Positions 1 to 10,330 of a stretch of 64,000 nt of DNA are shown piece after piece. The notes below the pieces were generated by a model, which saw only the letters and a program-made list of their open reading frames with translations, was not told where the DNA came from and did not search any database. The DNA is taken from assembly GCF_019320115.1 (NCBI RefSeq), contig NC_089591.1, forward strand, positions 62,195,798 to 62,259,797, given 5' to 3'. Within the stretch, counting starts at the first letter, position 1, and the number at the start of each line of letters is the position of its first letter. The DNA is from Miscanthus floridulus. Its lineage: Eukaryota > Streptophyta > Magnoliopsida > Poales > Poaceae. Position numbers and translations under genes: made by a program.

Positions 1-2000
1 TTCGGAAGGAGGGTTTGTATTGCCGAGCCCCCTCGTGTGCGAGCCCAAGTCGCTGGGTCTCGGCAAAGTTCGCAGGAGGAGCCCCCGAGTCTCTCGTGCG
101 GAGGGAGAGAGCGGTCAGAGGTCCCCCTGGCTTTTGGTTCGCCCCTCGCGCGTGAGGGTCTGTCGGCCGAGGCCCCCTCGGGTGCGAACATAGGTCGCGG
201 GGTCTTGGCGTCTTTTGCAGAAGGAGCTCCCTAGCCTCCGTACGGAGCGAGAGGACCGTCAGGAGTTCTTCCGGCTTTTTGAACGACCCTCGCGCTTCCT
301 TTTCGCTCGGAAGGAGGGTTTGTTTTGCCGAGACCCCTCGTGTGCGAGTCTGAGCCGCTGGGTCTCGGCAAAGTGTCGCAGGAAGAGTCCCTTAGCCTCT
401 GTGCGGAGCAAGAGGGCCGTCAGGGATTCTCCTGACTTTTTATTCGATCCTCGCGCTTTCTTTTCGCTCGGAAGGAGGGGTGGAATGTGCCACGCTACCC
501 TCGGTGGGCGCGAGCGATGGCACTTCCGGTGAGCTGTTATCGGGTAAGTCCGAGTGGAGGCCCGTACCCCATTCGCTGGGGGTCGGCTAGCGATCCGGAG
601 ACGCACTCCAAGAGTACCGGAGGGTTTCTCTAGTGGGTGCCGAGGCCGTTCGCTGGGCCTCGGTGGCTCGGTGCCTCCCTACGGTGGGATCCCATTCAGA
701 GACCTCCCTACCGGTCTCGGACACGATACAGGGCGTGCTCATACAGGCTTGCCCGTAGTCGTCCCTGACTCTTTTGCCCTGGGGCGGCTGTCAAAACCCC
801 CGGGGGCCCAGCCTTCGAACCCCTGGACCGTAACGGGCTTGGGTCGCTTGTCTTTATCTCGGGTGCAGGAAGAGCCCCCAAGCCTCCGCACGGAGCGAGA
901 GGGCGGTCAGGGGTCCTCCCGTCTTTTTTGCCCGTCCCCCGCCCGTCCTTTTCGCTCGGACGGGGGGGGGGGGGCTGTTTGCCGAGCCCACTCGTGTGCG
1001 AGCCTGAGCTGCTGGGTCTCGGCAAAGTTGCAGGAGGGCCCCCGAGTCTCTCGCGCGGAGCGAGAGAGCGGTCAGAGGTCCCCTGGCTTTTGGTTCGCCC
1101 CTCGCGTGTGAGGGTCTGACTGCCGAGCCCCCCTCGGGTGCGAGCCTAGGTCGCGGGGTCTCGGCGTCTTTTTGCAGAAGGAGCTCCCTAGCCTCTGCAC
1201 GGAGCAAGAGGGCCGTCAGGAGTTCTTCCGGCTTTTTGAACGACCCTCGCGCTTCCTTTTCGCTCGGAAGGAGGGTTTGTATTGCCGAGCCCCCTCGTGT
1301 GCGAGCCCAAGTCGCTGGGATTCGGCAATGTGTCGCAGGAAGAGTCCCTTAGCCTCTGCACGGGGCAAGAGGGCCGTCAGGGATTCTCCTGACTTTTTGT
1401 TCAACCCTCGCGCTTCCTTTTCGCTCGGAAGGAGGGTTTGTATTGCCGAGTCCCCTCGTGTGCGAGCCCAAGTCGCTGGGACTCGGCAACGCTTCGCAGG
1501 AAGAGTCCCTTAGCCTCTGCGTGGAGCGAGAGGGCCGTCAGGGATTCTCCTGACTTTTTGTTCGACCCTCGCGCTTCCTTTTCGCTCGGAAGGAGGGGTG
1601 GAAGATGCCACGCTACCCTCGGTGGGCGCGAGCGACGGCATTTCCGGTGAGCTGTTATCGGGTAAGTCCGAGTGGAGGCCCGTACCCCGTTCGCTGGGGG
1701 TCGGCTAGCGGTCCGGAGACGCGCTCCAAGAGTACCGGAGGGTTTCTCTAGTGGGTGCCGAGGCCGTTCGCTGGGCCTTGGTGGCTCGGTGCCTCCCTAC
1801 GGTGGGATCCCATTCGGAGACTTCCCTGCCGGTCTCGGACACGACACAGGGCATCCCAAGCGTCTCGCTTGCTTGGGCCTTGGCCTCGCATAGGCTCGCC
1901 CGTAGTCACCCCTGACTCTGTTGTCTTGGGGCGGCTGTCGAAACCCCTGAGGTCCCAGCCTTTGAACCCCTGGACCGTAACGGGCTCGGTGCCCGGTTCC
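1..2000. repeat. GC-rich higher-order tandem repeat array of the gypsy element
   Basis: Subunits of about 150-160 bp start with a TCGCTCGGAAGGAGG-like motif near 1, 302, 464, 948 (diverged), 1258, 1419 and 1583. A larger unit is also duplicated: 464 to about 840 matches 1583 to about 1990 at an offset of 1119 bp, and 150-465 matches about 1108-1421 at an offset near 958. The second large copy has one extra 161-bp subunit. No plausible gene lies here; open frames run through it only because of GC content. Tandem repeats in the 3' untranslated part are typical of Tat-lineage elements. The array continues beyond the left edge. Confidence 0.85.
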
Positions 2001-2269
2001 TTTGCCTGAAAGGAATCGGGTGGGGTTTACCTCTCTCCCTGCGGTTAGCAACGGCAGGCGCGCCTTTTGAGGTAGCTTTTTCGGGGAGGTGAAACGGCGC
2101 CTGCTGCTGCTACGGTTGGGCGCGACGTGGCGTCAGTCGACGGGACGTAACTGCATGCGCAATTAATGAGGAGGGAGTGGGCGGTAAGACCGGATCTGGA
2201 TAACCGCGCCGGATTTTCTGGGGGAAACTTCCCCGATTTCGTCGCCCGGCGGTTTCGATTCGTCCCTGC

Positions 2270-2276
2270 ATAAATA
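2270..2276 (+). promoter_or_regulatory. TATA-like box of the antisense ORF
   Basis: ATAAATA stands alone in otherwise GC-rich DNA, 166 bp upstream of the ATG at 2442, and is followed by a pyrimidine-rich stretch and a GA-rich leader (2376-2411). Position and composition suit a plant core promoter for the plus-strand accessory gene. This is inference from motif and spacing only. Confidence 0.45.
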
Positions 2277-2441
2277 CGCAAACAGCCTCGCCCTCTCCCT
2301 CCTTACCTTTTCCGCGTTCGCTTTTGCTGCCTCCGTGCCGTCGCTGAGAGCATAGAGCGTCGGGGAAGAGAAGTGCGAGGGCGAGAGATCGAAAGAGAGA
2401 GGGAGAGAGATTACCGCCGTAGCAGCGTCCTCCGCCGCGCA

Positions 2442-5400
2442 ATGGCTGGGGGTCCCGTCATCCTCCCGGCGGATCCCTGGGAGCGGTCCGACGTCACCGA
2501 GGAGAAGCTGCAGTCGCTCGTGGAGGCCGGTCTTCTTCGCCCGATCACCGACCCCGACGAGCCGGAGTGGATTGCTCCGGGGGACGAGTCGGAGCCGAGG
2601 CCGCGCGACGGTTACGTGGTGAGCTTCGTCGTCTTCCACGAGCGAGGCTTCGGGTCGCCGGCGGATAGCTTCATGCGGGCACTCCCGCACTATTATGGCA
2701 TGGAGCTACACAATTTCAGCCCCAACTCCATCGCGCAGGTGGCCATCTTCGTCGCCGTCTGCGAGGGGTATCTGGGGATCGCTCCCCACTGGGAGTTGTG
2801 GCTCCATTTGTTCCGAGCGACGTTCACCTCCAAGCCGGGGGGAACGAGGGGGGCTCGGAAGGCGCAGAGGGCCGGCGGCTGCACCCTCCACGTGCGCCAA
2901 GACCGGCAGTCCCTCTACATCCCGGCCCAGCTGTCAACGTCCAATCGTCATTGGTATGACGGCTGGTTCTACCTCCGCAACGACGGCGGAGGACTTCCCC
3001 CTTATACCGGGCGGGTTGTAGAGAGTCAACCGGAGAAATGGGGGTACGGCGTCATCAAGGTCGACCAGCCTAGGCTGGAACCGCTCTTGAGGGCCTTGGG
3101 GAAGCTGCGTGACTGCGGCCTTTCGGCGGCCGTGGTCGTGGCGGCCTTTCACCGCCGGAGGGTGTTGCCGCTAATGGCCCGGCGGCGGCGGCTGTTCGAG
3201 ATGATGCCGAGCGACCCGGTCGCTGGTATCAAGATGTCCGCCTTCACCCTTACCGATGACGAGACCCTGCGTCGGGTGAGGGAGGCGGTAGACGGGAAGC
3301 CGAGGCTCGATGACTTGACGCCGTTCCCGATGCGCCCGTCGCGGGGGTATGTCTCGCTGGTAAGTTGGATGTTGTCGAGGCTTTCGCGTCCTTCTTGTTT
3401 TTCGCCTTTTTGGTCTGTTGTCTTACTTCGTCGTTCTCACAGGGGATAAGAGACGTGCGAGGCTCCCCGCCGCCCGTTCCTGAGGACGCCCGGCGGCGAT
3501 CAGTGAACAGGGCGCGTGCCGAGGAGGAGAAGAAGAAGAAAGATGCCCAGGAGGCGAAGCGCACAAAGAAGATCCTCGCGCGTGAAAAGCTGGACGCCCG
3601 TCGCCGGCGCCAGAGGCTCGACGGTCTCCCTTTGGAGCCGTCTCCCTCGTCGTCGGTGTCAGATTCTTCGAGCGACGGCGGCGGGCGCGAGGTGGGGACG
3701 GCCTGCCTGGAACACCTCCCCGACATCAGGGAGATGGTTCCCGGGGCGCCGGCAAGGAGCCTGACGCCCCTAGGAGGAGGAGGAGGTGTCCCGGGGCCAG
3801 TGGTGGCCCGTCCCGGCGCCGAGGCCGGCACACCCGAGGCGCGGGTGTCGGAGGAGCGTGCCGTCGGCCCGATGGGTTCGACGGTGGAGGTTGAGCGGGT
3901 GACGGTGGGGGCGACCCCATTATCTCCGCGAAGGGTCGAGGAGGTGCCGGGGTCCGACGGGGACCAGCTGGCGCTGGTGGACACCGAGGCTGCGCTGCTG
4001 CCACCACCGCCGCCGTTGCAGAGGAGGCGGACGGTGTCGAAGCGGTTGCATCCCCGTTCGCGGTAAGCGTCTTTCCTGGCGGAGTCCGCTTCTTGTTTGC
4101 CCCTTGGTTGCATGCTGACCTTGGGAGTGTCTTTTCTTGCAGCCAGACGCTTCTGGTGGGAGACCCTCCCTTGGCGCCCCGTAAGGCGCTCAAGGTGAAC
4201 GTTGGCTCTTCCGCCCATCAGGCAGCGGAGGCGCAGGCAGGCGTGCGACGCGGCGCGGCGTCGGGTGAGGCCGTTTCGGAGGAGGCGGCTGCCCAGGAAT
4301 AGGGGGCCGAGGCGGCTGCGGAGCGAGTGGAGGCTGGGGCGTCTGCCATTGCCGAGGCCACTGAGGGCGAGGCCGGAGCCCCCAAGACCTCCGACGTCAG
4401 GGCGGTGGACGCCGAGGCCCTCAAGGTAGAGATGGCGGAGGCCAGAGCCCTCGGGTCCGTTGAGACCGAGGCGATGGAGGTGGAGACGGGGCAAATTTTG
4501 GCGCCGCCCCTGGTTCAGACAATCTCGTCTGATGATTCCTCCCGAGGGAAGGAGGCGGCGGACGTCGAGGCGGCCAGTACCGCGGAGCAACTAGTCCCAG
4601 ATCCCGCCGAGGGGAGTTCGGCTCTTGTCCGGCTACGGCCCGAGCCTCGCGGGTGGAACTTCCCGCGTGTTTTCTGGCGGAACCGGGCTGACCCCGAGGG
4701 GGAGCCCGTGTTCGCTCTTGAAGATATTGCAGAGGGGGGGCATTGGGACACCCTCGAGCAGTACCGCCAATTGGCAGTGCGGTCGCTGCGGACAGCGATG
4801 ACTATTATGGGTCAGGATTTGCCCGGTGTCACGCGGGTAAGTACTTTCCCCTCTCGTGCCGCGTTGTTTTCTCTCCGAGCCCGCTCGCAGTGTCTGACGT
4901 GTGTTTTTTGTTTTGCCTTCTTAGGAGCTCGAGACCCGATCCCTTGGGAAATCGGTGTTCCTGCGAAATGAGAGGGATATCTGGGACCAGCTCCGGCGCC
5001 AGAAGGGCTTGCTTGCCGATGCCCAGGGACTATTGTCGGCGCGGAGTGCGGAAGTGGAGGACCTCCGCCTTCGTTGTGCTGACATTCAGGCGGAGTTGGC
5101 CATGGCTAAGGAGCAGTCCGCCCCTCTGGTGGCCAAGATCAAGGAACTGGAGGAGGAGCGAGACTCCTTCAGGCTTCGGGCCCAAGAAGCGACGGCCTCT
5201 GCGAAGGCCACAGCCGGGCAGCTGGGTGCGGAGCAGAGCGAGCATCAGGCGACAAAAGTCGCCCTGGCAGAGGCTACCAAGGCGGCCGAGGCCTCTCGGG
5301 TCGAGGTCTCAGCCTGGAAGGGCAAGGCCGAGGGTAAGTTCCGCTGAACCATGTTCCTTGTTCCATTTGCTCTTTTTGTCCTGGTTCGCGCTTGACTCCT

Positions 5401-5845
5401 GACCCCTTGTTGCGACGTAGATCTGGAGAAAGAGGCCTCCTAGGCGGCTGAGGCCTCCGTCGCGGCGCAAGCAGCGCTGGATGTCGAGGTCCGGGAGCAC
5501 GAGGCGCTGCGCAGCGCTGTCCGGTCTGCCTGCGAGGCTCTGGACGTCGAGGAGGTCCAATCAGCTAGCTCCCTTGGGAGCCGCCTCATCGCGTTGAGCG
5601 GCCACGTCCGCGAGAGACTCCGAGGGGCGTTGCACACGGGTGTCAAGCGCGCCCTGGCCGTCGTCTCCTCGCACTACGCCATCAACCTCGAGGCTGTCAG
5701 CGACGGCTATGTGTTGCCAGAAGATGACGAGGAGGCTGATGCAGAGGTCGTGAGGCTGTTGGAGGCGGCCGAGGCACCTGGCACCGCGTTGGCCAAGCTA
5801 TTCGAAGAAGAGGTGGTCCCTCCCGCGCCAGCCGCCGATCCTTGA
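2442..5845 (+). pseudogene. Antisense accessory ORF of Tat-lineage gypsy element (Transposase_28-type), broken
   Basis: Five exons can be traced by GT/AG sites and frame: 2442-3359, 3443-4062, 4143-4836, 4925-5333, 5421-5845. Exon 1 (306 codons) is a conserved globular domain of the kind Pfam calls Transposase_28, 'putative gypsy type transposon', seen as an antisense ORF between pol and the 3' LTR in Grande and RIRE2-like elements. It has motifs such as FHERGFGSPADSF and PHWELWLHLFRATF. Exon 2 has a basic/acidic KKKKDAQEAKRTKK stretch and low-complexity Gly/Pro runs; exons 3-5 are Ala/Glu-rich, and exon 4 looks like a coiled coil (KIKELEEERDSFRLRAQ). Function is unknown. In-frame TAG codons at 4300-4302 and 5441-5443 interrupt exons 3 and 5, so this copy is probably not fully translated. 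Pol lies tail to tail at 6578, and transcripts of the two would converge. Confidence 0.85.
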
Positions 5846-6577
5846 GCTTTGACCTGGGCCAAAAGGGGCCATGTAACCGGATTGAGTTAGTTGCCGAATC
5901 GTGACGTTTTTTGTGGCCGTCGAGGCCCTTAAAGTATTTGCGTATGTGTGCTTCTTAACCGTTTTCCATTCTATTTCTAAGTCCGTGCCCTCTGTCTCGA
6001 TCGCGAAGAAATCCCTCGGAACCTAAGCCGTCCTTCGGCGAAGGGTGGTGAGGGAGCTGCCGTAGCCCAGAGGCATAGGCCGTTCTCACGACTCGGCCGG
6101 CCCTTTGGCCTCCAGACAGGCTTTTGGTCTCTGGGTTTCTTGCGAAGGTCCCGTTGGAGCGCGAGAGAGTTTGGCGTGGAAATTTTCGGAAAAACGGTTG
6201 AGAAATGGTGTCCGGGACTTAGGGGGGTTCCCCCTTTTTAGCCCCTGAGGGAGGCTCGACTTTGCAGAGGCAGAGCCGAGTCTCCCTTATTGCGTTATAG
6301 TGACGTCGAGCCCCTATCGATAGACAACCTCTCTGCAAAGAACTTCCTCGGAACCTAAGCTGTCCTTTGGGCGAAACGGTGGTGAGGGAGCTGCCGTAGC
6401 CCAGAGGCATAGGCCGTTCTCACGACTCGGCCGGCCTTTTCGCCCTTGAGACGATCTTTCGGTCCTTAGGTTCTATACAGTCGATTTGTCTATAAGGGGG
6501 TTCCTCGAAAGATTATAACAACTAAAGAACGCTTCTTTATTGTATTTCGAGAAACAATGTAAACAACGTTTGGAAAT
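5846..6577. repeat. Convergent spacer with a ~97-bp direct repeat
   Basis: No gene between the antisense ORF stop and the pol stop. Two near-identical copies of a roughly 97-bp block lie at about 6014-6110 and 6347-6443, 333 bp apart, both containing the core TAGCCCAGAGGCATAGGCCG. The region is where plus- and minus-strand transcripts of the element would terminate. Shared terminator sequence for the two units is a possible reading, not shown. Confidence 0.7.
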
Positions 6578-9500
6578 TTAAGGGTAGAAACGACGTAGCT
6601 GTTCTATGTTCCAAGCGTTGGTGAAGATTTCGCCCTTCTCGTTGGCTAACTTGTAGGTCCTGGGCTTCAGCACTTGAGCGACGATATACGGCCCTTCCCA
6701 GGGTGGGGTCAGCTTGTGGCGGCCCTTGTTGCTCTGCCTCAGTCTTAGCACCAGGTCGCCCACCTTCAGGTCCCGGCTTTGGACGCGCCGGGCTTGGTAG
6801 CGTCGTAGGGCTTGCTGATACCTGGCTGAGTGTAGTAGCGCGACGTCGCGGGCTTCCTCCAGTTGGTCGAGGGCGTCTTCGCGGGCAGTGTGGTTGCTTT
6901 GCTCGTTGTACGCCTGTAGCCTCGGGGAGCCGTATTCTGAGTCAGTGGGGAGGATGGCCTCGGCTCCATAGACCAGGAAGAACGGTGTGAATCCCGTGGC
7001 TCGGCTCGGGGTATTTCTTAGGCTCCAGATGACTGACGGGAGTTCGGTAAGCCATTTCTTGCCAAACTTCTTCAACTGGTTGAATATTCTTGGCTTAAGG
7101 CCTTGTAGGATCATGCCGTTGGCACGCTCTACTTGGCCATTCGTCCTTGGGTGCCCTACGGCCGCCCAGGCCACCTGGATGTGGTGGTCGTCGCAAAACG
7201 TTAGGAACTTGCGCCCGGTGAATTGTGTCCCATTGTCAGTGATGATGGTGTTAGGAACCTCGAACCTGTGGATGATATCCGTAAAGAACAGCACCGCTTG
7301 CTCGGATTTGATCTGAGCGATCGGACGAGCCTCGATCCATTTGGAGAATTTGTCGATAGCTACCAGCAGATGGGTATAGCCCCCGGGTGCCTTCTGCAGA
7401 GGCCCAACCATGTCCAGTCCCCACACAGCGAATGGCCATGTGATGGGGATGGTTTGGAGGGCTTGGGCCGGGAGGTGCGTCTGTCGAGCATAGTACTGGC
7501 ATCCCTCGCAGGTGCGTACTAGCTTTGTGGCGTCGGCCACCGCTGTTGGCCAATAGAAACCTTGGCGGAAGGCGTTACCTACGAGCGTCCGAGGCGCCGC
7601 GTGGTGCCCGCAGACTCCCGCGTGTAAGTCTCGAAGTAAGGATTGGCCAGCCTCGGTGGCGATGCATCGTTGGAGAATACCAGATGGGCTGCGCCTATAT
7701 AACTCGCCGTCGCAGAGGACGTAAGTCTTGGCGCGTCGCGCAAGCCATCGGGCTTCGGTTCTGTCAGCAGGAAGCTCTCCTCGGACGAGGCGATCAAGGA
7801 GAGGGACTTGCCAGTCCGTTCCTTGGTCGGCCTTGGGAGGCTCTTCGTCAATCGCCATCGCCTCGGGCTCGGCTGGCGGGGTCTCGGCGGCAGAGGGGGC
7901 CTCGGGCCCTGCGGTGGGCTCGGCCGATGGGTCCTCTTCCGTCGCCGAGGCGTAGTCGACGGATGGCTTGTGGAGGTCTCTGGCGAAGACGTTCGGAGGG
8001 GCCGGGGTCCGTGCCGACGCCATCTTTGCCAGTTCGTCCGCGGCCTCGTTGAACTTTCGTGCAACGTGGTTGAGTTCGAGACCGTCGAACTTGTTCTCTA
8101 GATGACGTACCATCGCGCAGTACGCCTTCATTTTGGGGTCATGGCAGCTTGACTCTTTCATCACCTGATCGACGACGAGCTGTGAATCACCCCGTACTTC
8201 GAGACGCCGTACTCCGAGTTCGATGGTGATTTGCAGGCCGTTGACGAGGGCCTCGTACTCAGCGACATTGTTGGAGGCGGCGAAGTGAAGCCGGATCATG
8301 TAGCGCATGTGTATTCCGAGGGGCGAGACCAGGAGCAGGCCCGCGCCGGCCCCAGTCTTCATCAGAGACCCGTCGAAGTACATGGTCCAGCATTCTGATT
8401 GGATTTGAACGGGTGGCAGCTGTGTGTCGGTCCACTTGGCTACAAAGTCGGCCAGGACCTGTGATTTGATCGCTTTCCGAGGCGCGAAAGACAAGGTCTC
8501 CCCTATGAGTTCGACAGCCCATTTGGCTATTCTACCCGACGCCTCCCGGTTTTGGATTATCTCTCCCAGAGGAAAAGACGACACCACAGTCACCGGGTGG
8601 GACTCGAAGTAGTGACGCAGCTTGCGTCGGGCCAAGATTATGGCGTAAACCAACTTCTGGATGTGGGGGTAACGTGTTTTAGTCTCGGAGAGCACTTCGC
8701 TGATGAAGTAGACAGGTCGCTGGACGGGCAGAGCGTGTCCCTCCTCCTGCCTCTCGACGACTACGGCCGCGCTGACCACTTGGGTCGTCGCGGCGACGTA
8801 GAGTAAGAGGTGTTCGCCCTCGGTGGGCGGAACCAGGACGGGGGGGTTAGTGAGCAGTGCTTTGAGCCTGGCGAGGGCTTCCTCGGCCTCGGCGGTCCAA
8901 GAAAAGCGCTCGGACTTTCTCAAGAGGCGGTACAGGGGTAGGCCTTTTTCGCCGAGGCGCGAGATGAAGCGGCTCAGGGCCGCAAGGCATCCCATGACCC
9001 TCTGCATGCCTTTGAGGTCTCGGATCGGGCCCATGTTGGTTACGGCCGAGACCTTCTCTGGGTTGGCCTCGATCCCACGTTCCGAGACTATGAATCCCAA
9101 GAGCATGCCTCGGGGAACCCCGAAGACACACTTCTCGGGGTTGAGCTTGATGCCCTTCCTTCTGAGACATGTGAAGGCAACCTCCAGGTCGCCGACGAGA
9201 TCGCCGGCCTTCCTGGACTTGACTACGATGTCATCCACGTAGGCCTCAACGGTTCGTCCGATATGTTCGCCAAAGACTTGGATCATGCACTGTTGGTAAG
9301 TGGCCCCTGCGTTTCTGAGGCCGAACGGCATGGTTACGTAACAATATATGCCGAATGGGGTGATGAAAGAAGTCGTGAGCTGGTCGGACTCTTTCATCTT
9401 GATTTGGTGGTAACCGGAATACGCATCAAGGAAGGAGAGGGTTTCGCATCCTGCGGTGGAGTCGATGATTTGGTCAATTCGTGGTAGTGGGAATGGGACT

Positions 9501-10330
9501 TTCGGGCATGCTTTATTTAGACCAGTGTAGTCCACGCACATCCTCCACTTGCCACTTTTCTTCCTGACTAGTACAGGGTTGGCCAACCACTCTGGATGGG
9601 ATACTTCCTTGATGAACCCGGCTGCCACGAGCTTCTACACTTCTTCGCCGATGGCTCTGCGCTTCTCCTCGTCAAACCGGCGCAGGCGCTGCTTTGCCGG
9701 CCTGGAGCCTGGCCGGATATCTAAGGCGTGCTCGGCGACCTCCCTTGGTATGCCTGGCATGTCCGAGGGACTCCATGCGAACATATCGACGTTCGCACGG
9801 AGAAAGTCGACGAGCACGGCCTCCTATTTTCTGTCGAGGGTGGCGCTGATCTTCAGTCCCCGACCGTCGGGGACGGTGGGATCGACTGGGACGACCTTGA
9901 CGGCCTCCGCGGGTTCGAAGGTCCCGGCGCGCCGCTTGACGTCGGGAACCTTGCTACCAAGCTGGTCGAGATCGGCGATGAGGGTCTCGGCCTCCACGAT
10001 GGCCTCGGCGTACTCGATGCACTCGACGTCGCAGTCGTATGCATGTTCGTACGTGGACTCGACGGTGATGACGCCGTTGGGGCCTGGCATCTTGAGCTTG
10101 AGGTAGGTGTAGTTGGGGATCGCCATGAACTTGGCGTAGCACGGGCGCCCCAAGATGGCGTGGTAAGCCCCCTTGAATTCAACTACCTCGAAGGTGAGGG
10201 CTTCCTTACGGTAGTTGGATGGGGTGCCAAAGCAGACGGGTAAGTCAACGCGTCCGAGGGGTCGTGTGCGCTTCCCTGGCACGACGCCGTGGAAGGGCGC
10301 GGAACCACCTCGAAGCCGCTGATTGGTCGA
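6578..10330 (-). pseudogene. pol: gypsy pol: RT, RNase H, second RNase H, integrase (upstream part broken)
   Basis: The longest open part (9628-6578) encodes RT with FLDAYSGYHQI and the catalytic YVDD (residues 130-133 of this segment), an RT-linked RNase H, then a second RNase H-like domain starting at MYFDGSLMKTGAGAG with the VRGDSQLV motif. An HHCC zinc finger (HAGVCGHHAAPRTL then CEGCQYYARQ) and an integrase core follow, with the DDE residues in WGLDMVG, ITDNGTQF and NGQVERANG. It ends with a GPY-like EGPYIVAQV and no chromodomain. Two RNase H domains are diagnostic of the Tat lineage. Upstream, TAG stops at 9635-9637 and 9824-9826 and a frameshift near 10320 cut the reading frame between protease and RT. 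All catalytic residues listed are present, so decay is recent and local. The product would act in virus-like particles to copy and integrate the element. Confidence 0.93.

Noticed and set aside
1..2000. Several long open frames on both strands of the GC-rich left end
   Set aside because: They follow the repeat units, change frame between near-identical copies, and encode only Arg/Pro/Ser-rich low-complexity peptide.
1..2040. Left LTR within the window
   Set aside because: No sequence matching the right LTR ends (TGTCGG, CCGACA) or body was found; this part is the internal tandem-repeat region.
3250..4590. 446-codon minus-strand open frame opposite the antisense gene
   Set aside because: It overlaps plus-strand exons and introns indiscriminately and is low complexity; the plus-strand reading has splice sites and a conserved domain.
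6703..9242. Plus-strand open frames opposite pol
   Set aside because: Shadows of the GC-rich pol coding strand; pol has catalytic motifs and the opposite frames do not.
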